This document shows positions 21,907-32,707 of a stretch of DNA of 64,000 nucleotides, one piece after another. The number at the start of each line of letters is the position of its first letter. The stretch's first letter is position 1. The DNA is from Phoronis australis. Its lineage: Eukaryota > Phoronida > Phoronidae. A program made the translations under genes and the position numbers. The DNA is taken from positions 110,652 through 174,651 of the forward strand of contig NMRA01000455.1 of assembly GCA_002633005.1 (NCBI GenBank). Reading direction: 5' to 3'. The notes beneath the pieces were generated by a model, which was not told the origin of the DNA, did no database searches, and was given only the letters and a program-made list of their open reading frames with translations.

Positions 21907-24900
21907 ATAATATCAAATCCTGCTTTTGTGATTTCAACCACTGCTCGTTCTGCCCCCTGCTAATTCGTCATTGACGTACCACTTGAGTGATAAAAGCAGG
22001 ATTCAACTAAAGCGTAGGTCACGCTTGTCCGTTTAGCAGTTTTTGTAAAGAATTTTAAATTGTGCTTGAAACATTTGAGGGTTGTCAAGGGTTACAGTGC
22101 ATTATATCATTTCAGAGAAGAAGACGGGAACGTCATTATTAAAATCTGTTAATAGGCCAAAATTGGTTTGGTATTTATTTAATGTTATGACCAAAAATTG
22201 ACAGGAAATCTGAGTCCGAGTCTGAGTTTGTGGTCCTTAGGGCAGTGTTTCGTAACGCAAGGTGCTCGAGAGACATACATGTACGGCACAAATTTCCCTT
22301 ATGAAAAGGGAACTACGTGTTTATTTGGAGCTTTCTCCAGTTAAAGATTAATATTTCGATAGCGACCATTTTTGTTAGTGTAAGCGATTAATGCACCTAT
22401 TTTTACCTGTGTAAATACTGAACGGGATAAACTACTTGCAACTATTTTTACCTGTACATGTACTTGCTAAACAGCTAACCACTGGTCTTTTATCTGCGTG
22501 AGATTGCGTAGTTTTGCGTAACCTATGTAGCCGAACGCTCCACAGAGTTCCTGGGATTTCTTGGCCTTTTCAAATGCCCATGTGTGTTATGCATTACAAC
22601 AAGTGCGGTTAATTTGACGCATGCTATGCTTCCAAACACGGTGAAGAGATGCTGGGGAAATTCGGATTCGTGAACACCTTATACGCGTCAGAATTTAAAT
22701 AACAGTGGACTCGTCAAATTTCGTTAACATTGGAATAATATTAACAGTCTAAGTATAAGGCAGTTTTCAAAATAAATAATACATATCATTGCCAGACTCT
22801 GCCAAACTTAGATAAACTTCCAGCCAGAATTATTTGGCAGCTTAATCGAACATTTGCCGCAATAAAATTGCGTTTGTCGAACTTAAAGGAAACGTTATTT
22901 AGCCTAACCGATAATCGTTTATTTACAAATGTGCGTATGCAGCAAAATTCCATCTATTTCTACAACGTTCATAGGGCAATTCTTGTCAAGTTTTCGCGAG
23001 AATTTAATTAGATTCTAGTCGAAAAGAAATGGTGAGGATACATCATTTAGTGGTGGTTTTGTGCGCCGAGATTGTGTAGACTTACGACGTTGTCCGCTTT
23101 ATTTTGAAGACTATTGTAGGTGAGGAGGTTTGTTACTTAGAGACTTCAGGGACGACTCTGCTTGTCCAAGAATACTCATGCTTTCTTCGAATGTTTATCG
23201 TGTGATAATCTTTTTAAAACAACTTATCTCGGTAATAAGTAGAAATTTCTACGTTATTTTTCTAAGAAATTTCCCCATGCATATGCGTGTAATTTTGCTT
23301 AAGACAAAACCAACGAATGATATGAGGAAGTGGCATGCTACTTTCAAAGTATCAAAAGCTTTCCACACTTGTAAACTTGAGTTTGTATTGTTTTAATACA
23401 TCAAATCAGAAAGAATGGGTCTTATTGATTTCGTCAATTACATGCATGTATATGGGTACGCATTTATTGCCTATAACCTGGTTCAATGATACATGTCTGC
23501 TATACACAGCGGCACTTTCATAATTCAGTGTAAATTATGGGGTTATTACCCGTGAAAAACGCATTACCTGAAAACAAGCATGCACTTGACATGCGGTCGT
23601 TATGATTAGCGTTGCTCAGCAAGAATCTGGCAGAATTATAACTTTGGACGATTGGGAATTCCGCGTGGATATGACGGCCCTGGGGCAAGCACTCCTGTCT
23701 GTACTGAGTCGCATTAACATAGTCTCTCGCCCGTCAATCTATCAGACTCGATTATCAATCTGCGGTATGTCAGTTGTACTCGACACATACATACATATAT
23801 GTTGTTGTTCTAGAATATTCCCCATGTATATCTAACGTTAAATAAACGTCGGGTTTGAATGTAGGATGCAGTTCCAACAAAGGAATGTGGCATGTCTAGT
23901 CATCACATGTGGTTATTGCACCTGGAAATTTTGGATCTCTTTTTAAATTCCTTTAAACGGCAAACTAGGCTTTCTGACACTGATCTGTGTAACAAACTAC
24001 GTTTGTTTTGTAATTTGCACACTGCTGAGGTAGAAATTCATTTCCTTGGCAATTGTCTTTTTTGCGAAGATTTAAGAATTTAGTTGATAACATGACACTA
24101 AGGGTCTTCTTCTCCCGGATTTCGACATGTTAAGTTCTGAAGACAAACTTGCTATTTTATGTAATAATTTTTGTAATGATCTGGCTTGATATATGGAAGG
24201 TGCTTTTAATAGTCGACGAAATTTTCTGTTCACTCAAAGTTAAATAGTTTGAGCTTCATATCAAATTGTATGTGTATTGTTGTTCTTATTTTTGTTTGAA
24301 GTGATTATTAATAAGTCAAGTGGTCTGGGTGTTCAAATAACACTGGTAAATCTTCTTCTCTTCTGGTCCCTTTCCCAGCACCTTTTACTCATTCAACAGA
24401 TCTGTACATTTCCCGCAGTCGTCAAAGAGCCTCTTTATAAGGGAATATGTTCCATGTTCCTGTTGTGTGGAGCAGTACACGTACCCAAGGTCGGCGCAGC
24501 ACTAGAATAAGTGGGGGACTATAGCCCCCAAGCCTCCCCCCCTGTGGTGCACCGCCCATAGACCGTGGGCGGCGCAGCACTGAAAAAAGTGGGGGACTAT
24601 AGCCCCCCAGCCCCCTATGGTGCGTCACCCATGTTACCGCATTAGCGACGGCTTCACGGCAATAAAACACAGGAGGATAAGATAAATTGATCAATTATCG
24701 ACTGCAACTGGTGTGTGTTTCGCTTCTGAAATTGAAATCGTCATTAAAAGTTATGTTAGGGCCATTTTTCGCGACAAAATACCATGAGATAGATGCGCGA
24801 GGTTGCGGATCCGGCCGGTCGATGATGAACGGTGTTCGTAAATCTTTGAACTGTGGCCTGCGAGTCGGATGTCAGAAAAAAGAGCACGGGATCTCGGGAA

Positions 24901-25827
24901 AGGATCTAGATTAATATCTGGACTAGCGTAGATTTAGAAACTTTTCTCTGGATTTAACTCCAGAACGGGGGTTTATGTAATGCGCCGACGTGCTATTGGT
25001 CGCTTCGCCACTTAGTTCCCAAAACCATGGTCATTGCGATTGTTTTTTCTTAAAGAAAGAAAAAAGACATCTTGAATAAACATCAGACATTTGCAATCAG
25101 AAATGTTTCTTTTCCGTCAGAGAAGTAAAGTACCTGCATATTTCTGTCAGGTGTCTGTGCCAATCCGTTCACTGGGTAAAACGGGACTTTAAAAACAAAA
25201 ATTCCTATTATTAATTTGCTGCGTTATTCAACAAAAAATAGTTTTGTTTCCACACAAAATGAGCCTAGCACGTAATCAAAACGTATCGGTAAATACTATG
25301 CTATCTGAATTGAGTTATTTGTATTATTATAGTACATATTATATTACATACCAATTCAAACTATTATTATCATTATGAAAATGAAATGTTCTGTCACGTT
25401 TACTTGAAATGTAATGATTCCAGGAGTGTTTCTGTTTCTAGTAACTGCCAGTGTACACATTCATGATACATAAGTCCACCCATAAGTACAACTAGGCAGA
25501 GAACGAACCCCGCACGGATAGTCAGTCACAGTTGGAAACCAAATCAAATCTCCTAACGTGTCTAAATTAAAACTGTACAAAGGATGAAACGAGTTTTAGA
25601 ACGATTCCCCATTCATACGAATACAATACTTGGTCGTTGCAAAGGACATTCGCTGACCGGTTTATGAAGACAGCCCAATGCCCTTGAATTCATTACCCAC
25701 TGCTCTGTAACGAGTGAAATACGTGACTACTTTCCTACATTAATATGCTGCTCTGCAAACGGGAGTTAATTTTCCCCTTCATTCAAACAGTTTAAAATCG
25801 AATCGAATTGACGTCGTGTTGTTGCAG
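21907..25827. other. Intergenic sequence, no recognised gene
   Basis: Short ORFs here (for example 23130-23396, 23602-23835) carry no recognised motif. Apart from the tandem duplication at 24489-24640 nothing is identified. Confidence 0.5.
24489..24640 (+). repeat. Two tandem copies of a 78-bp G/C-run unit
   Basis: The ggcgcagcact start recurs at 24493 and 24571, a period of 78 bp. Each unit contains the near-palindrome gtgggggactatagccccc, which could form a hairpin, and ends near a tggtgc block. Confidence 0.75.
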
Positions 25828-25903
25828 TCCATGGCTGTTGACGCAAACTCCGACCTGTATCTGATTTGTTCGCAGCTCACCCATGTGAACGAAATCATCG
25901 AAG
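25828..25903 (+). CDS. Orphan exon-like segment, unassigned
   Basis: A good acceptor (gtgttgttgcag) and a donor (GAAG|gtaatc) bound 76 nt with an open frame encoding SMAVDANSDLYLICSQLTHV then NEIIEG. No family is recognised and no partner exons were found, so it may be a single exon of an unrecognised + strand gene, a relic, or chance. Confidence 0.25.
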
Positions 25904-26741
25904 GTAATCCATTACCGCTCTGGGAAACTGAACAAATCAGTTCACCTGCAAGGCGCGTTGCTCATGAAGACGATCCCGTAACCGAGTTTAAAACTTACCG
26001 AATTTACACTTTCAACAGATGAAAACGTTTCCCACGAGAACTTCTTGCAGTAGAAATTTAAACAGAGTGTGCAAAATAAGCATACATTCTGCACTCCACA
26101 CACTACGATGTAGCCTTCACATGTAAATCTGAACTTATTTTTTAAGTAAGAACATGTTTAAGTTGCACTTTTTCGAATGGATAAATTTTGGAGCAACCAG
26201 ACAGCTGGTTAAGAAAATAATATGCACTTCATTGTCGATTCCGCAATGCAGACTCGATTTCTTACTGTTCCTGGTTGTCATCGAGAAGGATACTCGATCG
26301 ACGATTTTCAAAAAGACTGTCGTGTGCCAATTTACCAGAAATCAAGAATTTTGCGTCGTACCCTCGCCTTGATAATTTCAAAACTTGTAGGAAATCAGTG
26401 AATTATCTTTTCTGTCAAACCGTGTCAAACAATTGAAACGTCAATCAATATTCGAATCTCCTAGCAGAAGCAATAAGCCGACAGAGGACAGATAAAATGC
26501 TTTCTAGCGGTTTCTGGGCTTAACTCTCATTATTGCACATTGTATTTTCAGGGGCGAGGCTGATAAATAATTAATAATAACTTCTGCCAAAGAACTGCGT
26601 GGCAGCAAATTTCCGTTCTTTAATAAACTCACAAAGCAATCAAGATCTTGTTAACCAATACAGAAGTTTATTTTGGAACGTCGTCTAAGCATCAAACACC
26701 AATAAAAACTGTCGCCCACTTTAGGAATAAATGATAAAAAT

Positions 26742-26850
26742 AAAGTACAACTATTATTAAAATCTCTTGGTCTATTTACACCGACCTCTAGTCTATATAC
26801 ACCGTCACGACGTTTCGGTCGGTCTCTTCTCCGGCCATCGTCAGGTGTTC
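26742..26850 (-). repeat. Left (inverted) Penelope terminal repeat with hammerhead-like core
   Basis: On the minus strand, ACAC-CTGACGA is followed 21 nt later by GAAA, then a small cgtc-gacg hairpin and GTGT that can pair with the leading ACAC. This is the layout of a hammerhead ribozyme (stem I, CUGANGA, stem II, GAAA, stem III), as described for Penelope terminal repeats. Stem II is weak and a clean UH cleavage site is not evident, so activity is doubtful. Confidence 0.45.
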
Positions 26851-26867
26851 CCGCACCAAATGACACC

Positions 26868-28057
26868 ATGGTGAGCTTTGATGTCGAAAGCCTATTCGCA
26901 TGTGTACCAACAGCAGAGGTTCTCCCATTACTCAGGTCAAAGTTAGAACATGACCACAAGCCATCAGAGGATGCAAACCTCCCAATAGGCTCCATTCTGG
27001 AATTAGTGACATTCTGTGTCAATACCACCTACTTCTAATACAAAGACAAGCTCTACGAGCAGACACAAGGAATGGCATTGGGTTCACCACTATCACCAGT
27101 CTTAGCTAACTTGTACATGGAGTGGTTTGAACAAACAGCTCTCAGCTCAACTAGCAGACCCCCGGAGATGTGGAAACGATACGTTGATGACACATTCACA
27201 ATATTCAGCCAAGACTCAGAAAATCCATCAGAGTTTCTTGACCATCTGAACAACATAGCGCTTACAATTAGATTCACAATGGAAGAAGAGACAAATAACA
27301 GTCTCCCATTCCTACACGTACTAGTGACTCGTGTCGAAAGACAGTTAACAACGTTAGTCTACTATATAAGACGACCCACACAGGCCGATACCTCGACTTC
27401 AACTCCAACCACACCAAAGGAATCAAGAAGGGTATAATCAAATGCCTTACATCAAGAGCAAAGGAAATCTGCAGGGATACAACACTTAAAGCAGAAATAA
27501 CCAACCTGACGGAGACATTCGAAAGAAATGACTACCCAAGGGATTTCATCAAGTCGGCTTTAACATCGCAGAGGAAAGACAAAGTGGCAGAAGAACGCCC
27601 ACTGCAGACTATTTGCTTACCGTATATACCCGGAATAACCGAGAAGCTAGGACGCATATGTAGAGAATTTAAAATAAGAACAGTATACCGAAGCTCAGAC
27701 ACACTGGGTCGACGATTGACAAAATTCAAACCAAGAACTGACATGGGAAAAAGAAAATGCCATTTATAAAATCCCTTGTGAATGTGGTGAATCGTATATC
27801 GGTGAAACATTAAGACCACTGGAGACTAGAATTGCTGAGCATAAGAGGTGTTGTAGAGAAGGTAATACCTCATCAGGAGTAGCAGAACACATGTGGTCGA
27901 AACAACACAACATCCAGTGGAATAACATCCAGTGAAACAGGTTGGACCAAGAGAAAGATCAAGGAAGCCATGTACATGGAAGTACAAGGCAATGTCTTCA
28001 GTCAGCCAAGCAAACAACCACGTGACACCTGGCTCAGTCTACTTAGGAAGGTTTAAG
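26868..28057 (+). pseudogene. Penelope-like RT / GIY-YIG polyprotein pseudogene
   Basis: RT motif A (VSFDVESLFACVP) follows the ATG at 26868. Motif B (GMALGSPLSPVLANLYMEW) is at about 27071-27123 and motif C (RYVDDTFTIF) near 27177. The GIY-YIG domain (AIYKIPCECGESYIGETLRP, then TRIAEHKRCC) is at about 27750-27915, followed by KIKEAMYM. A stop near 27036 and frameshifts near 27340, 27745 and 27935 break the frame. RT motifs upstream of A are missing, so it cannot encode a working enzyme. Confidence 0.85.
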
Positions 28058-28086
28058 TATAATAAAAAAATACCCTCTAAGTAATT

Positions 28087-28174
28087 GGATGACTCCGTGG
28101 TGTAGCGGTTAAGGTGCTGGACTAGAATTATCTGTAGTTTCAGAAGTCGTGGGTTCAAATCCTGCCTCGCACAA
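28087..28174 (+). repeat. tRNA-like sequence (Ser-like) within the Penelope element
   Basis: An A-box (tggtgtagcggttaagg, 28098-28114) and a B-box (gggttcaaatcc, 28151-28162) are separated by about 36 nt. A possible anticodon loop ctAGAat would read Ser, and the long spacer would fit a class II variable arm. The acceptor stem does not pair, so this is a tRNA-derived pseudo-sequence or SINE head rather than a functional tRNA. Confidence 0.45.
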
Positions 28175-28215
28175 AAAAAACCATTAGTATCCGTGCTCGT
28201 TCTTCTAAGAACGTG

Positions 28216-28319
28216 AGAACACCTGACGATGGCCGCAGAAGACCAAAACGTAGTGACAGTGTATATAGACTAATAATAGTTGTAATACGCCACCACCTCA
28301 GAGCGGTTTTAGGAAGTCA
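28216..28319 (+). repeat. Right Penelope terminal repeat
   Basis: It shares acacctgacgatggccg, gtgtatatagacta and agagcggttttaggaagtc with the left repeat and the 6.8-kb solo copy. The GAAA box is CAAAA here and about 30 nt present in the other copies are deleted. Confidence 0.75.
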
Positions 28320-28384
28320 AGAGAAAGTAGTCTAAATACCCCGAAATAATGATTTGCCGTTGGCAGTCGACATCCTGTCAGCAT

Positions 28385-28390
28385 TTTAAT
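28385..28390 (-). terminator. Possible polyadenylation signal (ATTAAA) for the ATP-grasp gene
   Basis: ATTAAA on the minus strand about 20 nt after the stop codon, just before the Penelope terminal repeat. Unusually close to the stop. Confidence 0.3.
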
Positions 28391-28410
28391 GTCGACTGGT
28401 GCAAAACTTC

Positions 28411-29106
28411 TTATTCCTTGTAATTGCAACGAGCTTCCTCCATAGTGCCAAAGTATTTTGAATCAACGAGAAACTGGCACAGTTTTGTGATAGCACCAGC
28501 TTTGGTCTCGTCGACAGCCGTAACGATAAAATTAGGGTAAAATTCGATGCGGTTTTCATACATCATTTCTGGTAAAGTTTGAAGCCCTACATTTGTAACC
28601 AGCAACTTCACGTCATATTTTTTAGCATTCGACAACATATGACCATAAGCAGTATTAAACTTATCTCTTGATCTGCCCAAGTAGAAATAATGAGAAACAG
28701 AAAATTTTTTGGGCTCAATCTTCATTTCATCTCGAGTAACAATAACGCCACACCGCAGCTGCGCATGTAAAACCCGTATGTCGTAACCGTACACTGCATT
28801 GATGAGATTAGGTTGGTCACCGCACGCAGGGCGGGGATTTATTTCTACTAACTTGGGGGTTGCTTCATCGCTGCTTCGGACAAGTTCTACGTTGTATACC
28901 CCATGGCGAAGACCCACTGCTAAGCAACACTGGTACGCTGCGTCAACTAACGTAGTATGCTTCTTCGAGTTAGCGCCTGGAATGAAGCTCATGGTGCTCC
29001 GAAATTCTGAGCCTATTCCCGTAATGAATCCGTCGATGAGCTTCCCTTGGGAGATCACAACGTCGATTTCATAATGGGACCCTGGCAGATATTCCATGAC
29101 AACCAC
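28411..29106 (-). CDS. ATP-grasp gene exon 5 (terminal, catalytic lobe)
   Basis: Acceptor ctttcccag; TAA stop at 28411-28413. The 231 residues hold VVVMEYLPGSHYEIDVVISQ, YNVELVRSSDE and LVEINPRPACGDQPN, the ATP-grasp Mg/ATP site, then a C-terminal ACT-like or lid region (SHYFYLGRSRD...FYPNFIVTAVDETKAG). Confidence 0.85.
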   Translation of the reverse strand: MVVMEYLPGSHYEIDVVISQGKLIDGFITGIGSEFRSTMSFIPGANSKKHTTLVDAAYQCCLAVGLRHGVYNVELVRSSDEATPKLVEINPRPACGDQPNLINAVYGYDIRVLHAQLRCGVIVTRDEMKIEPKKFSVSHYFYLGRSRDKFNTAYGHMLSNAKKYDVKLLVTNVGLQTLPEMMYENRIEFYPNFIVTAVDETKAGAITKLCQFLVDSKYFGTMEEARCNYKE

Positions 29107-32100
29107 CTGGGAAAGAAATACATCTTCTCTGAGGAACGCAGCAAAATAGGCGAACAAGATATTTTGTATTGATACAGAGGTGAACGGCAACTCTAGCGTG
29201 AATATTCAGTGCGTTTGTCTGCTCAAAGCAGCCCTTTAATCCTTACAACCTTCTACAAGCTAAACAAAACTTACCGACTGAGAGTATGCGATTTTTTTGT
29301 AGTCTGATGTCCCAGAGGCTATACCAACTGACATGTCGCTGAAGAATTTTAAGCAGTTAGCCTTGTCGTACAAAATCTTGCACCCAATAGCGGCATGGCC
29401 AGAACGAGGCTTCATAACCACAGGAAATTTTAGCTTTTCTAGCGCTGCTACAACTTCCTCCTCGGTGTGTGCACGGTAAGTGGCTACGCCATACTGAAAG
29501 AAAATTTTCCGGTTCGACTTCATGCCGCACAATAATACTTTTAAAAAGGATACCAAACCCGGTTTTGGCCTATTAACTGATATTAAAAACGGCACTGGCA
29601 TCCAAATCCCTGAAACAAAATAATGCTCAGCCCTCGACAACCCTCAAAATTTGGAGGAAAATTTGAAAACTTCTGTCAAAGTCTGCCAAACCGGCAAGCC
29701 TGGCCTACGCCTTTAGCAATTCACAAAGCAGTTGTGGAGAAAGAACACCCACCAAGAACCATAATACCCAATATGTTACATAGGGACTATAAATTTTTAC
29801 TTGATTCCTGCTCGTATTTTTCATAATTGACGCTAAGCAGGTGTCACAACGAGGATTGACTGAAATTATCAAAACAGGGTTTAGTATCTTTTAATTGAAA
29901 CACCGTGGAAGGGGAAATGAGGGTAGGAAGGACAGGGAAGGGTAATTGGCAACTGCTAAATCGGAGTTTGAGAACCGGACACAGAAGAAAGGCAGAAGTA
30001 CATTGTAGTTAGGAGATTAAGTAAAGGCTGGAGAGCGGTAGTGCGATAGGATAGCGAGTGTGGAGAGGAATACAAACTGAGGTGTTTGGTCAGATGTATC
30101 AACCAAAGCATTTGTCATCCTTATTCGTTAATGAATCGCAAGAAGGTCTGCTTTCGTGTCCGAGGGCCAGAAGTGTAGTAGCAACACTCCCGTCACCTCC
30201 CACGTAGGTAGGAAATGGCTTTTTATGATCTACTCGAGACAATACCTCAAGCGATATTACCTGCTCGAGACAATACCTCAAGTCATGATATTACCCATCC
30301 GAGGCAATTCCTGAGAAAGCCAAAATACCCAACCCAGTTGGCGGCATATCTTTACTTACTCCTTTTTTGAGAGAACCCTCCCTCCCTAACCGAAGTAACA
30401 CCACCCTCACAATGCGTTACGCACTCGCGCTGTGGAACGAGTATCGCGACCGATTCATCTGCCAGTCGGAATACTGCCGTGTCGTTATCAGTTTGACAGT
30501 GGCAACCTAATGTTTACATAGTCCAGCTCTCTTATTGTTTGTTTCGTCTGATGCTCACTTAATCCAGCAAATATGTTGTAAACAGCTCGCCTGACGTTAA
30601 CCAATATTTAAATATAATATTTGCAAACGACTTTCAAAAAATGTCGTGAAGCAGATGTGTTTTGTATGAAATACTTTCACCAAAAAACTTCGAATGGAGA
30701 AAAACGATTGATTTCAGAGAAATTAGACTTAACTTTCGCCTGCTGATTCCTTTGTGTAACTGTAAACTCTGACCAGTTTAACGACACTGTTGACTACACA
30801 AAAGATGTGTTTGACAAGTTAAAACGAGCGTTATTCTAGATTAGATCGTGATAGTGGAAATTTCTTGATTTTTACACTGCAGGAGAATACGTAATGCTAA
30901 TACCGTGCGTTTTTTTAACTGTATGGTGTTACCTTAGCAGCTCGAGGAGTCTTAAGCACGAGCTCTTGAGTGACATCCTTCAAATGCGCCGCCTTTGTGC
31001 TTTCGCAACTGTCCCCTGGTATCTGAAGCTGTGCACAAATGTAACTTCCTACTACGCAGGATAGGTCACCGAAAAAACAGCCTGCGTTCACCTAGGAGCA
31101 ACAGATTGAAAGCGTTCATACGAATTAAGAAAACGTAAACTCTTAACGATAGAGATCCAAGCCGCTATCACATCACTAATTCATTTGACAGACAAAATAG
31201 AAAGTTCCACAAATTTTCCGGTTGCCATGGAGCAGCAGAGCCCTGTAGCAGTTGCAAAGTATGAACTTTGAAGAAATAAAAACCAATAAACCCTTGGCGT
31301 CTACGGTAGTGTGTCTGAGTGACAGCGACTGATTTTGTGAGCTCTTGGATGATGTTCTAACCAGGATGGCAACTTCGACGAAAGTGTCTTTAGCACGAGT
31401 AGTATTTGATTCTTAACACGAGAAGTTATTGATTCTTTTGCGGTTGATTATTCATCAATAGCTGATGAGAACTAAAGGAGGCCTGTATTTGCCCCTGCTG
31501 ATCGAGTAAGGTTCTCCGAAACCCCCGGCCTAGGTCATTTTGAGGAAGTTCTGCACTTTACCGGCAACTGCATTGCTGTCTGTGCGACCCTTGGAACAAA
31601 TCGTGACATTTGTAACTAAAACGCTTGTGACTAATGCATAAAGCCGCGACGTCTGTTTATTATTTTGTTGTAGCGCTGTGCATAATGCACTTTTCTGAGT
31701 CTCCTATCCACAGTGTGATACGAAGACAATTGTCCACCTGTTAGTCAGCCAACAAAACTTTTCAACACAGCTTTTGACAAAGTTATGTCAGAAGCAAGCA
31801 AAACATGCCACAAGCATCAACAACTATCACTGATCACTTTTGGGGGGTTGTCAAGATCAAAATTACGAATTAATAAAGGAAGGCCTATTAAGTTGAGATT
31901 ATTATTTTCAAGCTTGCCATATGATAATGGCTTACCAAAGTAGGTCGTTTGGGGTGGTTTTTAAGTAAACACAACTCTCTAAGGTTAATTCCCGGCTAAT
32001 TTGGTTTACAGTAGCCAATAAAACGCTGAATCACATAACTGCGTACTCTAGTGCAGATGACTTGCACTAACTGATAACTAAAACCAAAGACAAATATTTC

Positions 32101-32707
32101 AAAACCAGTAGCATTATATTTTGAAAACCAAAAATATCCGTCATGAAAGCTACTGCAAATAATCTCGTCAACTGCTTATTCAACAACATAGACATGACCG
32201 CAGTTATTTACTAGGGACACCTGGCGTTGCCATTGCGTAAAATGAAGCTCCCAAGGCGCCAGTGTGGAGGACATGATTTATACGAGCCACCAAGTTGGAG
32301 GACACAGTTTATATAAGATGGTTGCTAAATTAATGACTATTAAGTTCGGTAACACTCACTTTGATGTTTTTGTCATTAAGCCATTTGATTATACCAGCGC
32401 TTATTTCTTCGACAGGGCGGCCGTCCTCTGTCCCGTAAATCAAGCTATCAGCGTTGAACTCGTCAATAATTCCCATCGCTTTCATCTTCTCACACCAGTA
32501 GCGGTTGTCATCACACGAATCGGCTATCACGCAAAATGATTTAAGACCATTCCTCTTCATTTTAACCCAGAATGTGTCAGGTATATCGACGTCACTATTT
32601 ACAAACATGGAGTCGCTTACGCACAAGAGCGTCTTTTCTGCGAGAGGCCCATGTGGTCTGAACTCTTCCTCAAAGATCCTAAAATGGGTCGATAACAAGG
32701 ATTTCAT
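28411..32707 (-). CDS. ATP-grasp domain ligase-like protein, gene span (5 exons, 468 aa model)
   Basis: Exons on the minus strand are 32707-32360, 31615-31562, 31022-30933, 29493-29275 and 29106-28411, all phase 0 and summing to 468 codons plus TAA. The N-terminal part (1-116) is a pre-ATP-grasp region. Residues around 187-199 (LKFPVVMKPRSGHAAIG) hold the ATP-binding lysine (about K192) and glycine-rich loop. VVVMEYLPGSHYEID starts at 238. Glu311, Glu325 and Asn327 in NVELV and VEINPRPACGDQ are the expected metal and phosphate ligands. The family joins a carboxylate to an amine or thiol with ATP; carnosine synthase-like amino-acid ligases are the nearest relatives I can suggest. Substrate unknown. 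A very short exon between exons 1 and 2 may be missing. Confidence 0.72.
29275..29493 (-). CDS. ATP-grasp gene exon 4 (ATP-binding lobe)
   Basis: The acceptor attttctttcag has a strong pyrimidine tract; donor CAGTCG|gtaagt. It encodes YGVATYRAHTEEEVVAALEK then LKFPVVMKPRSGHAAIGCKI. The open frame continues upstream to 29609, but the internal acceptor fits the family better. Confidence 0.75.
29494..30932. other. Intron of the ATP-grasp gene
   Basis: No further exon recognised. A short tandem duplication (ctcgagacaatacctcaag) is present at about 30231-30285. Confidence 0.5.
30933..31022 (-). CDS. ATP-grasp gene exon 3
   Basis: Acceptor cagcttcag, donor GCTAAG|gtaaca, phase 0 both sides, 30 codons (IPGDSCESTKAAHLKDVTQE then LVLKTPRAAK). 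It follows the LP end of exon 2 to give the usual L-P-G-x-x-x-E linker and leads into YGVATYRAHT of exon 4. Confidence 0.6.
31562..31615 (-). CDS. ATP-grasp gene exon 2 (18 codons)
   Basis: Acceptor cgttttag, donor TTGCCG|gtaaag. It encodes LQMSRFVPRVAQTAMQLP, which fits the E-x-x-V-P-x-V-A-x-x-A-x-x-L-x-L-P helix that precedes the ATP-grasp N-lobe. A tiny exon supported by phase and family position only. Confidence 0.5.
32360..32707 (-). CDS. ATP-grasp gene exon 1 (start)
   Basis: The first ATG in frame (MKSLLSTHFRIFEEEFRPHG) is at 32707; no acceptor is evident just upstream. The donor is ATCAAA|gtgagt. It encodes 116 residues including TLLCVSDSMFVNSDVD and SAGIIKWLNDKN, consistent with the N-terminal Rossmann-like part of ATP-grasp ligases. 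Confidence 0.65.

Larger units (their letters stand above)
26742..28319 (+). mobile_element. Penelope-like retroelement with inverted terminal repeats, decayed
   Basis: The terminal-repeat sequence is present in reverse orientation at the left (26742-26850) and in forward orientation at the right (28216-28319). Between them lie a reverse-transcriptase fragment and a GIY-YIG endonuclease, the hallmark order of Penelope-like elements. The coding part is truncated at the RT motif A region and broken by a stop and frameshifts. The right end stops 92 bp from the stop codon of the minus-strand ATP-grasp gene, so it occupies that gene's 3' flank. Confidence 0.85.

Noticed and set aside
26651-27028. 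125-codon minus-strand ORF
   Set aside because: It runs antisense through the Penelope terminal repeat and the start of the RT remnant; no independent coding signal.
29494-29609. Extension of ATP-grasp exon 4 to an upstream acceptor at 29610
   Set aside because: Its phase would not fit the upstream exon, and the internal acceptor with the strong pyrimidine tract gives a better family match.
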